Assembly: GCA_963921935.1 (NCBI GenBank)
Contig: OY998175.1
Location: 305,435,484 to 305,499,483 of the forward strand
Source of the DNA: Galeruca laticollis
Lineage: Eukaryota; Arthropoda; Insecta; Coleoptera; Chrysomelidae
Length of the DNA: 64,000 nucleotides
Direction of reading: 5' to 3'
This document shows, one piece after another, positions 22,600 through 32,318 of this stretch; the first letter of the stretch is position 1, and each line of letters opens with the position of its first letter. Both the position numbers and the translations under genes were made by a program. The notes below the pieces were generated by a model. The model made no database searches and was not told where the DNA came from. It saw only the letters and a list, made by a program, of their open reading frames with translations.

Positions 22600-23640
22600 A
22601 TGAATGTAACATTTTGTAGATGACTTTTGGTCTTTTATGACACAGCTTATTAGCAATTAGTTCCTAGGTTATGTTAATACTAACAATCTATTAATACAAA
22701 GAAGAAAACTTTTGTTCCTGACACCCAATAACATTCTGTATAGTATTTAAATATCTACCTTTTCTCCAGCTTGATCCAGGCGTAGGATCCAAATATATAT
22801 CTTCCATATGAACAGAGGTAGTAGGTACATCCGAAAAAGTGTTAATTAGATAGATGTTAATATTTTTAGATTTGTGTACAATTCGCTTCCAAGTAAATTC
22901 TTTATTTGCTTATTATTAATAAATGGGAGCACCCCTTATATAAATACATTCATGAATAAAGTATGTCACTAGTTTACTGGTTCAAAATATGTTCTGGTTT
23001 ACTTACACAGATACTATATTTTTTTTTATTAGTTCCAACCTATATTATAAAATAGAGTTCGTATTTAATCACTATAATTGTAATTATCAAAAGTAATAGT
23101 AATAGTAATTTACTCGTTCTCTCAATCATGCAAAATGATACAGGAGAGGTTAGTTGATGATAACTTGAAACATATTTAATTTATAGAAGTCATGTACTTG
23201 AAAACTGACAACCTATGAATGCTTACTGTGCTTTTTTAGTCACTGCAAATACCCCAATTTTATATACTTATCTATGGTTATTAAGAACATCCCTTATGTT
23301 CTGTTAAATTAGGTTCCGGTAGATCTTCAAATAGATATAGATTTTCAATTGAACGGAGTTTAGATGCACAGACTAAAAAATATAACATGATAAACACTTG
23401 TGATAGCCAAAATTCATTGACTCAAAAACCTTACAAAAATTATAGGAAGGGTTTAGGTGTCTGCATAGATTTGAAATGGAGTATGACATTTGTCCTGACC
23501 CACTGCGACCTTTGCAAAATATGTACAGTGAATGAATTGTAGCTCTAAGGGTCAGCCACAATAGTCAGCATGTTGCTCACAGTGGAGGGACAGAAGCTTC
23601 TTACTCCCATTGAACATAACCATCCTACATCAAATATGAG
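22600..23640. other. No gene seen
   Basis: AT-rich, no domain-bearing frame. It may include downstream parts of the minus-strand THAP gene's first intron. No repeats recognised. Confidence 0.35.
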
Positions 23641-23648
23641 ATACTTAC

Positions 23649-23918
23649 TGGCAAGATGTAGCGTTGGCAGTGCGTCATAAGTAAGGCCCCTTTTCGTACC
23701 TGCAACTTTACAACTTTTTTCAAAGTGTTCTTCACACACCAAGTACTTTTTATATACTTCTTCAACGGAATACATATCAGAATTCAGCGGACATATATTT
23801 TCTAGCCACATTCCATATACTTTCGGATTATTTTTTGGAAAACGATGCATTTTACCCATCGATTGTCACAACCCCGTACACAACATTTTCGTGTAGAGGG
23901 TTTATAGTTTTCATCCAT
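23649..23918 (-). pseudogene. THAP zinc-finger first exon
   Basis: From ATG 23918 the minus strand reads MDENYKPSTRKCCVRGCDNR, with the first Cys pair of the C2CH THAP finger. After a one-base frame break in an A-run near 23855 it continues with HRFPKNNPKVYGMWLENI (invariant Trp), YLVCEEHFEKSC (Cys-x2-His) and LPTLHLP (the AVPTIF-like box), ending at a GTAAGT donor (23648-23643). THAP domains bind DNA and occur both in host regulators and at the N-terminus of P-type transposases. No continuing exon was recognised. The frame break could be real decay or a sequence error. Confidence 0.7.
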
Positions 23919-24470
23919 ATCTCAAAAAACACTATATAATTTGTCTATTCAAATAAATTAACACTGCAAACACAGATCATATAACTACTATTAAAAAATA
24001 CTGCAAACACATGTGCTGTAAAAATGATTATGAATCTTTGTTCCAACCGAAGTAAATACCGTTTTATTACCGTACAATCTCAGTAACGCAGCAAATTTGA
24101 TGTAAATTATACAGCCTTATTATATTCACTAATCAGCAGGTCAACTGGGTTTGTATCGTAATTGTACGGTTTTTGTGTTGGTTGGAACAGACCTTTTTAC
24201 TTATATTTCTATTAAATCTTAATTCATGTCGTCACAAATTAGCGCCCAGCTGAATGCTCTTTCACACTGCCATCTTTACGAGAATAGAGAAAAGAATAGT
24301 CTATTATTTAAAGTTTTCTTTATTTTATAGGGCATCCTCTACTATAAAATAGTATAAGTACAACTGCATTCAGCGCGCGGTGGCTGTTATTCCAAGTTTT
24401 TAGGTTTCAGCGGGAACGCCTAGCTTTTCATTCTATCCTCTGGTCTGTTTTCTGTGTGCGACAAGCGCAC

Positions 24471-24530
24471 ATATGCGGCCTGGCGAAGTCGAGCTATATG
24501 CGGCCTGGCGAAGACGAGCTATATGCGGAC
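24471..24530. repeat. Tandem repeat, 25-bp unit, two copies plus a partial
   Basis: The unit tatgcggcctggcgaag, then one variable base and cgagcta, occurs twice in a row from 24471, and the start of a third copy (tatgcgg) leads into a GC-rich cggcgcgccgg palindrome at 24528. It lies upstream of the piggyBac remnant gene and could be part of its subterminal region. Confidence 0.7.
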
Positions 24531-24829
24531 GGCGCGCCGGTGCGGCCTTTTTAGGTGTAAATATAATTGTATCGTTTGAATTGAGCAGTTACGGTGAGTC
24601 TACAAAAAATTTTCCGCATATAGACATAAATGTGAAGTATAAATAGGCAACGTTCGTTTATCGGAAAGATTTGCTAAACATTTTCTAGATGGTGTCAAGT
24701 TCTATGTATAGATGGCGTCAGGTTCTGGGTACATTACTCTAATTGTAAAATGAAACGTGGCTCAGATATAGGTCGGTGTCATTATTTATCGTTTTGTGGA
24801 GTGTGTTAACGTTAGATATTTATTGTATA

Positions 24830-26036
24830 ATGGTAGATTTAAGTGAAGCGGGGCCTTCTAATTAAAAAAAAGCGTAAAACTAAACATATAAAAAATCCAA
24901 AAGACTTAACAGTTGAAGAAATGATGGGATATTTATACGATTCAGATGAATAAAGTTTGCTAAATGAAAATGATAGTGATTATGATTGTAAGTTGTAAAA
25001 GTATTATACAATAAAGATTTTAAATTTATGCTGACGCTGTTATCTTTTTAGATCGAATTGATGACGAAGATGAGACTGGCAATTCTGAGAGTGAAAATGA
25101 ATATTTACATGACGTGGTTCAAGATACTATTCCTCAAAATATTATAGATTTGTCTGAAACTTACGGGGAAATGAATAGTTAGTGGCAAGAAACAATTGAC
25201 AATATGACAAAGATTCAGTTTCAAAAAAGGAGTCAATTGCTCGTTGAATCACCAGGCGATGATCCGTATGATTGGTTTAGATGACCAATTGTTGGAAATG
25301 ATAGTAAGAGAAACAAATGAATATGCTGTAGAGGTTCTGTCTACTAGTAGTGGCAAAGTATATTACGGTATCAGAATTACTAATTCTTTTGGGGCTAACA
25401 ATACATACGGGAATAATAAAGTTAAATAATTTGCACGACTACTGGAAAACACATCGACTATTCTCTACTTGTTTTGGAACATATATGAGTAAAGATAGAT
25501 ACTTACTCATTATGTGATGCTTACATTTCAACGCAAATATAGAATATTGACAGGAACTAGATTAACTACATAAAATAAGGCCAATATTGAATTTTACTCA
25601 AAAAATGAAAGATATATAATACTATCCCGGAAAGAATTTATCATTAGACGAATCGATGGTCTTGTGGAAAGGAAGACTTAGTTTTAAACAGTACCTTCCT
25701 AAAAAACGTCATACATATGGAATCAAGATTTATATGTTGACCGAATCTGATGGAACGGTACTGGATATGATAGTTTACACTGGCGCAAATGATATGCTTG
25801 GGAGTAAAGATCATACCCAGAAAGTAGTACTTCATCTTATGCGTAATTATAAAAATTCTGGGCACTCACTTTATATGCATAATTGTTACAACTCCTATGA
25901 TCTCGCCAATACTTTGATAAATCAAGGCACTTTTTGCACAGGTACCCTGAGAAAGGATAGAAAGGGTTCTCCAGGTGACATTGTACATGTGAAGTTAAAA
26001 AAGGGTGAAACGCACGCCAAATATTTAAATGGAGTA
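24830..26036 (+). pseudogene. piggyBac-type transposase remnant, interrupted by a Penelope copy
   Basis: Exon 1 starts at ATG 24830 (MVDLSEAGPSN, then stop and shift) and includes LTVEEMMGYLYDSDE. An intron with donor at 24988 and acceptor ending 25051 is followed by RIDDEDETGNSESENEY. Further frames show DDQLLEMIVRETNEYAVE, a degraded middle, then LSLDESMVLWKGRLSFKQY (first catalytic Asp, near 25650) and LYMHNCYNSYDLA, where the second catalytic Asp is replaced (NC in place of DN). The protein stops at about 26036, where the Penelope copy begins; the rest was not found beyond 28126. It is clearly non-functional and probably belonged to the 17790-28298 element. Confidence 0.85.
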
Positions 26037-28126
26037 ATCAAATTAACTGTCTCGAGCCTTACTTCGTGGAATCTACTCATGTTAGCGTTTTAAATGAAAC
26101 TCACGGTTTTTAGTTAATACCACAATATAATAAAAATTCTAAAAAATTGACAATTGTTTCGATAAATCAACATCATCGTCAGAATGACAGAAGTTACATT
26201 TCACTTGATGCCCACCTGATGTTTCGTAGTTATTTTTGGCTAGACAAAGAAGTGACCTAGCTGGTGATTGATTTATTAAATGTTAATAGAAAAAAAAGAA
26301 GCTCAGATATCATTAGCCCTATGGTGATATCCTGGGTATCATTTTCCCAATTAAGATCAGTATAACTGTGCAATGATATAGAAAACCAGGAAAACTATAT
26401 CTGCTGATCTTTACAATTATCACTTAAGAAGACAGTTTATTAGTGGAGAACTCCCTAGATTTAACTGTTCATTGACAACTTCATATTGTGGGTTTCTTAA
26501 ATGTCTTCTTATTTCCAATTCTTCAAGGAAATCTAGTTCTTGTTTCTTTTCACAAATATGCAGCACTTCTAGTTTTGTGTTAGGTGTCAATGAATGATTG
26601 GTGTCAAGTAGATGTTTTGCGTAGTGGGATTTATCTGGTTGTTTTAATATGTATGCTCGTAAGTGTTCACTGTATCGGATTTCAAAATTCCTTAGGGTCT
26701 GACCCAAATAGATAGCATTACATTCTGGACATTTGAGTTTATATATACCTGACTTCTTTAATGGTGGTATTTTTGTTTTTACATTTAACAAATTTGTACT
26801 AACGTAACTTTCTGTTTTAAAAGAACTTGTTGTATTCGTTGCTGAAGATATTATCTTTGAAATATTATTAGAAATATTTCCTGCATATGTGATGGATTTA
26901 TAATTTTTTATTTCATCAGTTTGCTTAGGAAATACTAGTTGTAATGCCACTTTCTCCTCTTTTTTATTAATTAGCTTATTTATCATATTTAATGGATAAC
27001 CGTTGGATGTTGCTATTTGTCTAATTGTAATCATCTCTCTACCAAAATTACATTTGTTCATAGGAACTGAAAAAGCTCTTGAATTATATGCCGCTAGTTT
27101 ATGGGACATGGGGTGATTGGAATTAAATGGAATTGTCACATCAGTCTGTGTTGGTTTTCGGTAAATTGAATAATCAAGTACATTATTAACTATTTGAATT
27201 TTTAAATCAAGAAAATTGATTGAGCTATTTTCTTCAATTTCTAATGTAAATTTAATTTTCGGGTGTAAGTTATTGATGTGGTTGAAAAATACATCTAATT
27301 GTCGTTCACTACCCATAAAACAAGCTAATATGTCATCTACATATCCATACCAAAATAAAACATTTTTCGAAATATTACTTTCAAAGATCTTTCTTTCCAA
27401 ATTGTCCATAAAAATGTTTGCCAGAATAGGTGATATAGGGCTTCCCATTGGTAAACCTTCATTTTGAATATATATCTTATTGTCAAAAGTGAAATAATTT
27501 GGATTAATGCATACATCAAATAAGTTAAGTATATCTGATATTATTCCTGGATTAATATTTTCATCTTCTAGTCACATCGAACGAAAGAAGATTATAGTTA
27601 TCTTGCAAGTTTATTGCTTTTAATTTTTTGATTAGTTCTATTGAATTTCTAATTGAGTACTGAGATTCATATCCGTAACAATTCAGTATATTGTTGAGCC
27701 TCTTTGCCAATATATTATTATAGAAGCATTAACATAAGAAACTACAGGTCTAATTGGTTTCGTTATTTTATGTAATTTAACGGTTCCATATAATTGTGGA
27801 CAATGAGGATTCTTATGTATGATAGACCTTTTTTCCTAATCACTTAAAAGGTAATTTGAATTATTAACAATATCCCTTACATTATTAGAAAACTTTTTTG
27901 TTGGGTCTGCTTTAAGAACTTTTACATCGCTAGATTCTGTAAAGTTATATACTTTGGAATTGTAATTTTCAGTCGTCAAAATGACAGTTGTGTTCCCCTT
28001 ATCAGATTTTGTAACTGTTAGGTTATTATCCTCTATCTTCTTTTTTATTGCATTCAAAACTGCAATGTCATTTTTTGTTTGACGTTTAACTTTTGAAGGT
28101 TCAATATTTTTGATTAAGTTCGCAAT
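26037..28126 (-). mobile_element. Truncated Penelope-like element, second copy, from a tandem
   Basis: Reading on the minus strand, the gene enters mid-RT at 28126, ends at 26420, and is followed by a terminal repeat (26082-26260) and then by the first codons of another copy of the gene (ATG near 26080, MSRFHEVRLETVN), which ends at 26037. A repeat followed by a fresh gene start is the signature of head-to-tail tandem Penelope copies, a known arrangement. It sits inside the piggyBac transposase. No target duplication was resolved, and the rest of that transposase is missing, so the insertion may have come with a deletion. Confidence 0.85.
26420..28126 (-). pseudogene. Penelope RT/GIY-YIG coding region, 5'-truncated
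   Basis: The 3' part (27448-26420, 342 codons) is open from GSPISPILANIFMDNLER through YGYVDDILACF to the complete GIY-YIG domain (SGIYKLKCPECNAIYLGQT, IRYSEHLRAY). Upstream, 28057-27836 and broken pieces carry the KSDKGNTTVILTT region. About 70 bases of the RT are missing near 27575 compared with the first copy, and several shifts occur between 27575 and 27840. Where the first copy has a stop at 10110, this copy reads Cys, which shows the ancestral state. Confidence 0.88.
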
Positions 28127-28298
28127 TCAAATATGCGGAGGACGCACATGAGCATCTCCCAAAAATTACTGATAAAAACAGCAAATATGATTAACTTTGA
28201 AAAAAATCTATACAATGCATAGGAACCCAATAAGTTTTCAAATAAAATATTGTGCCGCGAACGCCGTATATTTTCGTCGTATTGCCGCGGCGAAAGGG
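28127..28298. other. Right subterminal region of the 10.5-kb piggyBac insertion
   Basis: Non-coding, ending in the GC-rich gccgcggcgaaaggg terminus next to TTAA (28299-28302). It contains cgcgaacgccgtata at about 28256, a likely subterminal motif. Confidence 0.6.
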
Positions 28299-28302
28299 TT
28301 AA

Positions 28303-29440
28303 AGGAAACTTATATTGTGGATGGTAAGTACTAAGCAAAACTTTGTTTAAATCTTCCTCATAACTAAGGTTCAGATATCTAGTCAGAATTGGTTCTTTAT
28401 TATTTAAATATATATTGTAGGTAATTAAGTAAAGTTGACAGTATTTTTGTAAACAAGTTTGTAATTGGTATATCCAATCATACTTTATATTAACATTAGC
28501 GACTTCATATAAATTAATTAAACGCGTAAGGGCTTTATAGGTGTACCTGGTGTTTTCATGCTCTCCTATCCTACTCAAAAGTTCCAGCGCTTGCTGTATA
28601 ATAAAATAGCCTAATTTACAAATATTAACTTCTGTTCGTATTATGTATGCAGCTGTGCGCTTTTGTATAAATAATTAGTTCTTCCAAAAATTTCTCTGGA
28701 TTTTTTCAAAATGATCCAAGTATCCAAGAGTCCAAACACTGCTTGCGTATGTGAAGGTGGGTATAACTACGTTATTATATTATAAGGTTTTGATTGAACT
28801 TAAGTCTGCTATATGAGCGGAATTTATAATTTTTAGCACTACTCTCTGTGATAATCTTGCATTTTGTTCGCGGAATTTTAAATTATTTAAAAAGAAGTCC
28901 AATAAATGAGAATTTCACTCCTAGGTACTTACTAGAATTTACTACTTTCTATTTCGGAATTATTATATATAAATAGGGGTTGTTTGCCCATATTGGCTGC
29001 TTTACGGAAAACGACAATTTTCGTCTTTGAAGGGTTAACTTCCAGTTTAAATTCATGGCTATCAGACACTAAAATTCTTAAATTACGGGACACTTCAACT
29101 TGTGGTTCGGCAAAAAGGATAAGGTCGTCAGCATACACTAGCATGTTGATGTTAGTTTTCTCGTCTAGTGTAACACCTTTAGCATTGTGGTTTATAAAGT
29201 AATTATTAAGATCTGAAATAAAGATTGAGAAAAGAAGTGGACAGTTTTTCCCAAAGTACGCTGAGATGTAAGGAATCAAAGGCTTTTCAAAAACCAACAA
29301 ACAGAGCGAAGAGTTTTCTTGAGGGTAAGTGTAAGCAATTATTAATAATCGTATGTAAGACAAAGACGTTGTCATGACAGCTGCGAAATTTACGAAATCC
29401 TGCTTGGCATTCTGGGAGAATTTCGACTTTTTCAGTATAA
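28303..29440 (-). pseudogene. LINE reverse transcriptase (right half of the split element)
   Basis: Minus-strand coding begins near 29440 with LPECQAGFRKFRSCHDNVFV and SRKLFALFV. An internal deletion follows, then PLLFSIFISDLNNYF, MLVYADDLILFAEP (catalytic YADD) and KLEVNPSKTKIVVF. A poorly preserved thumb region leads to LSRIGEHENTRYTYKALTRL and NLSYEEDLNKVLLS, ending HPQYKFPL exactly at the TTAA. The next codons of the same frame, IDYSPS, are at 17785. Upstream of 29440 the similarity ends, as in 5' truncation. R1/CR1/Jockey-type by RT style and by the C-terminal zinc knuckle in the other half. Confidence 0.85.
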
Positions 29441-29449
29441 TAATAATAC

Positions 29450-29940
29450 TTGAACCTGGAAAACATAAAGAATGTTGGATTCATTCTAATTTTTATACAT
29501 ACTTGAGTAAACATTTTAAAATACAAACTACCCCAACAAATGATGTATCGACAGAAATTTCAACATGTCCTCAACAACAGTCGATTACTCCCTATTTAGT
29601 AACCAAGAATCCTTTGCTGCACAACGAATCATTAAATATTGAAATTGTTTCATCTTCTGCATCAAATTTCAACATTATGCTAAAGAAATTCTGTGATAAT
29701 TTCCGGCTCGGCTGCTTCTGATACTATCTCAGATGCAGACGTCAGTGACCACACACGTCCTCTTGAATATGATACGAATTCTTCAAATATTAAAATTGTT
29801 AGTCAAATCGTTTCTTCTCCTGCCTCAAATTTCAACATTATGCCAAAAAAACTCTGTGGTGACTTAGGCTCAATCCTCATCAAGCACTGCATCCTGCAAA
29901 ATACGATTTGCCACTTAGAAACTCACTTTTAAAAAAACAC
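29450..29940 (+). pseudogene. Unclassified coding fragment with a degenerate internal duplication
   Basis: Frames at 29374-29721 and 29693-29932 encode a Ser/Thr/Asn-rich protein. SSASNFNIMLKKFC (29655-29695) and SSPASNFNIMPKKLCGDLG (29815-29870) are two copies of one unit, with SDTISDADVSDHTRPLEY between them. The latter block reappears as FDTISDADGSDHTRLLEY at 41278-41330, on the far side of the long-TIR element, in the same orientation. I do not recognise the family. It is probably the low-complexity N-terminal part of the transposase-like gene that continues after 41270. Confidence 0.4.
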
Positions 29941-30086
29941 TTTTATTAACTACAACTGTTACAAACTACAAAATATACGGGTAAAAAATAATATAATTAA
30001 AATCAGACTGGCTATAATAAAAATTGATCGTTTAATTTATATAAAAAATATTGCTTCGTCGGCATCGGATGTTTTATCGATAGAGT
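29940..30086. other. Short AT-rich spacer before the long TIR
   Basis: No coding. The outer edge of the left terminal inverted repeat is at about 30087. No convincing direct target duplication was found between this flank and the one after 41176. Confidence 0.4.
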
Positions 30087-30553
30087 AAGATCCCAGAGCG
30101 TTCTGACATAACTTATTTTCACACGGATGAAACCTTCACGACTTAGTAGCGTCTAGTATACTTTAAATACCTACCTACTTGTGGAGCTTGCCCTGTGATA
30201 CCTGGGCAGGTACCAGGTGAGAAAGGTAACTAAGAATATGAGTTATCTAACTTAAATTTGTATGGCTGATTTCTATACATATTTTGTAGAATATTATTCT
30301 AAACTAGAATTATAGAGTGTCAGACATTTTCCATGGACCAGAGCTTTTGTCAGACGCTTTAAAGCTCGACAAAAAATTAATGAACATTACTTATTTTTTC
30401 ATGTCTGACTTTTAAATATGTTATCCAAGTATCTATTGCAAAGTTATATTTCTTCAGTCAGACAAATTCGAGTGACCAAACATCCCCTAAACACAAAATT
30501 ATTCAGTCGGGAGTGCGAGTGCGAGAGCACTATGCGCATGCATTTCAGAGCGA
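30087..30553 (+). repeat. Left long terminal inverted repeat
   Basis: It starts aagatcccagagcgttctga and ends near gcatgcatttcagagcgag. It pairs with the right arm along its whole length, with scattered mismatches and small gaps, including the cacctggtacctgcccagg-type segment (near 30205) and the actatgcgcatgc palindrome near 30530. The gene starts about 190 bases further in. Confidence 0.88.
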
Positions 30554-31536
30554 GTGAGACTTCCACAACAACTTGGTTCCCCTTCTTAAACTCACTATCA
30601 GCTCCACTCTACAGTGTATTATACGTGCTTATTGCGCGCGCAACCTATAGTATCCAGTGCAGTTCGGGTGTAAAAGAGCACATGTTTTTGTTGTTTATAT
30701 CGTGTAATTAGTGACTGATATTGTTATTTGTAATAGTGAAAACCATGGAAGAAGAAAAATCAAAGTGTATATTTTGTAAACAACATCATGATAAATTAAA
30801 ATTATTTACCGAAGAAACATTTGAAAAATGTAAACAAGTTCTAAAACAGCTAGTACTCCATAACCTAAAATTTAAAGACTTAGTTTTTCCAGAAGATTTC
30901 TATGACAATGGTTACCATCGAGAATGTTATAAGAATTTTACTGCTTTGCCAAAAAGGTATCATTCTGCCACTTCAGAAAATCCAAAGTTTGCTAAAAAAA
31001 ATTATCTAGTGATGTTGAAAATACATCAGTTGCATCGACATCAAACCTACCAAGTAATCTTAGTACTGATGATGATCAATGCATACAATTTACTTCAAGT
31101 CAACAAAATAATTCTATAGTTCTAGATTCAGATGTAGTATCAAACTCAAAACTCCAATTAGTACTATGTCTGAACCTATTGTAATACCTGAGCAAAGTGT
31201 TGAACCTAGTGTTGAATTAGAATCAGTTGAACCGGTATCATGTATTTCTGAGGAACCTTGTACGACATTTGAATGTGATGTTGATTCCTCTTCTCATGAT
31301 GTTTCAATTGAAAATGATATGATGATTGACAAAACCCAGACATGTATATATTGTGACCAAATGACTAAAAGGCATAAATTGAAAAGACTATCATTGCATA
31401 AGTGCGGTTAAAATGATTTTTTAATGAAATTAAATGTTGAAGAAGAAGACTTGGCAGAATTAATTGAGAAAGTGCAAGATGTAACGAATTCAACAATATA
31501 CTATCATAAAAAGTGTCAAATGGAATATTCCTATAC

Positions 31537-31758
31537 TGTGGAGATCCGACACTGGAACGATACCCGACACTGTGAATGATTGACTCACTGAGAAGAGATG
31601 CTGACGATTGAATATATAATGATACCTAGTTTTAGTTTTCTAGTTACTGATGTATAAAACAGACGTATAGATTGTTCTGTGTAATAAAATATAGTTTTTT
31701 GTAATAAAGAAGTTTATTAAAATATTAACCGTGTTTTAGTGATACTTAGGGCACTACA
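31537..31758 (+). repeat. 5' LTR of the gypsy element
   Basis: 222 bases, tgtggagatccgac...cttagggcactaca. It contains gtataaaac (a possible TATA region, near 31650) and two aataaa signals (about 31684 and 31703). It is preceded by the target duplication tatac. Confidence 0.95.
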
Positions 31759-31759
31759 A

Positions 31760-31772
31760 ATTGGCGACGAGG
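31760..31772 (+). promoter_or_regulatory. Primer-binding-site-like sequence
   Basis: Three bases after the 5' LTR the sequence ttggcgacgagg has the tgg expected to pair with a tRNA CCA end. The tRNA species was not determined. Confidence 0.55.
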
Positions 31773-31981
31773 TAAATATACTTAAATTATGTTATATTCT
31801 TGTTGATTAGTGAGATTAAACGAATTAAGTGTAGGCAAAAATAGAAACTAATGGAAAAAACCTAATAAGAAAAATTGATTCACGAATTTTTTTTTATAAA
31901 ACTAAAAAAAAGGAGTACTAGTTAAATTTGAACAGTTATACATATCTCACGTAGTATTTATTGTTGTGGAAACTTTTAATA

Positions 31982-32165
31982 GGGTGGATTAAATTCTACC
32001 AAATTGTTGAGTGGGTTAAATTCTACTATAAAATAGGGTGGATTAAATTCTACCAAATTGTTGAGTGGATTAAATTCTACTATAAAATAGGGTGGATTAA
32101 ATTCTACCAAATTGTTGAGTGGATTAAATTCTACTATAAAATAGGGTGGATTAAATTCTACTGGG
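31982..32165 (+). repeat. 54-bp tandem repeat in the gypsy leader
   Basis: Units start gggtggattaaattctacca and contain a second half-unit, tggattaaattctactataa. There are about three and a half copies between the primer-binding site and the gag ATG. Diverged traces (ggtggattcaattctactg) continue to 32270. The unit has no stop in one frame and reads as an IKFYQIVEW-type repeat, but it lies before the gag start and is more likely an RNA-level leader feature. Confidence 0.85.
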
Positions 32166-32318
32166 TTACTAGGACATTCTAAAACAGCTCTGTTGTTTTA
32201 GGGGAGTCAGTAAGTAAGATTCAATTCTACTGCTGGAACACAGAAACCTGGGTGGATTCAATTCTACTGAGAAAGGAAGATTGTGTATTTACAGAAAAGT
32301 TAGAGAAAAGGGAAAAGA

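Larger units (their letters stand above)
17790..28298 (+). mobile_element. 10.5-kb piggyBac-family insertion (composite, with nested elements)
   Basis: The left terminus (17790, cactttcgctgcggcaacac) and the reverse complement of the right terminus (28298, ccctttcgccgcggcaatac) match at 17 of 20 positions. Each is flanked by TTAA (17786-17789 and 28299-28302), the piggyBac target. Removing the insert and one TTAA rejoins a LINE ORF in frame. Inside are a piggyBac transposase remnant (24830-26036), a second, intact piggyBac (20109-22596), a THAP exon, a long hairpin and a truncated Penelope copy. Orientation follows the transposase remnant. An alternative is two separate family members that later recombined. 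Confidence 0.68.
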
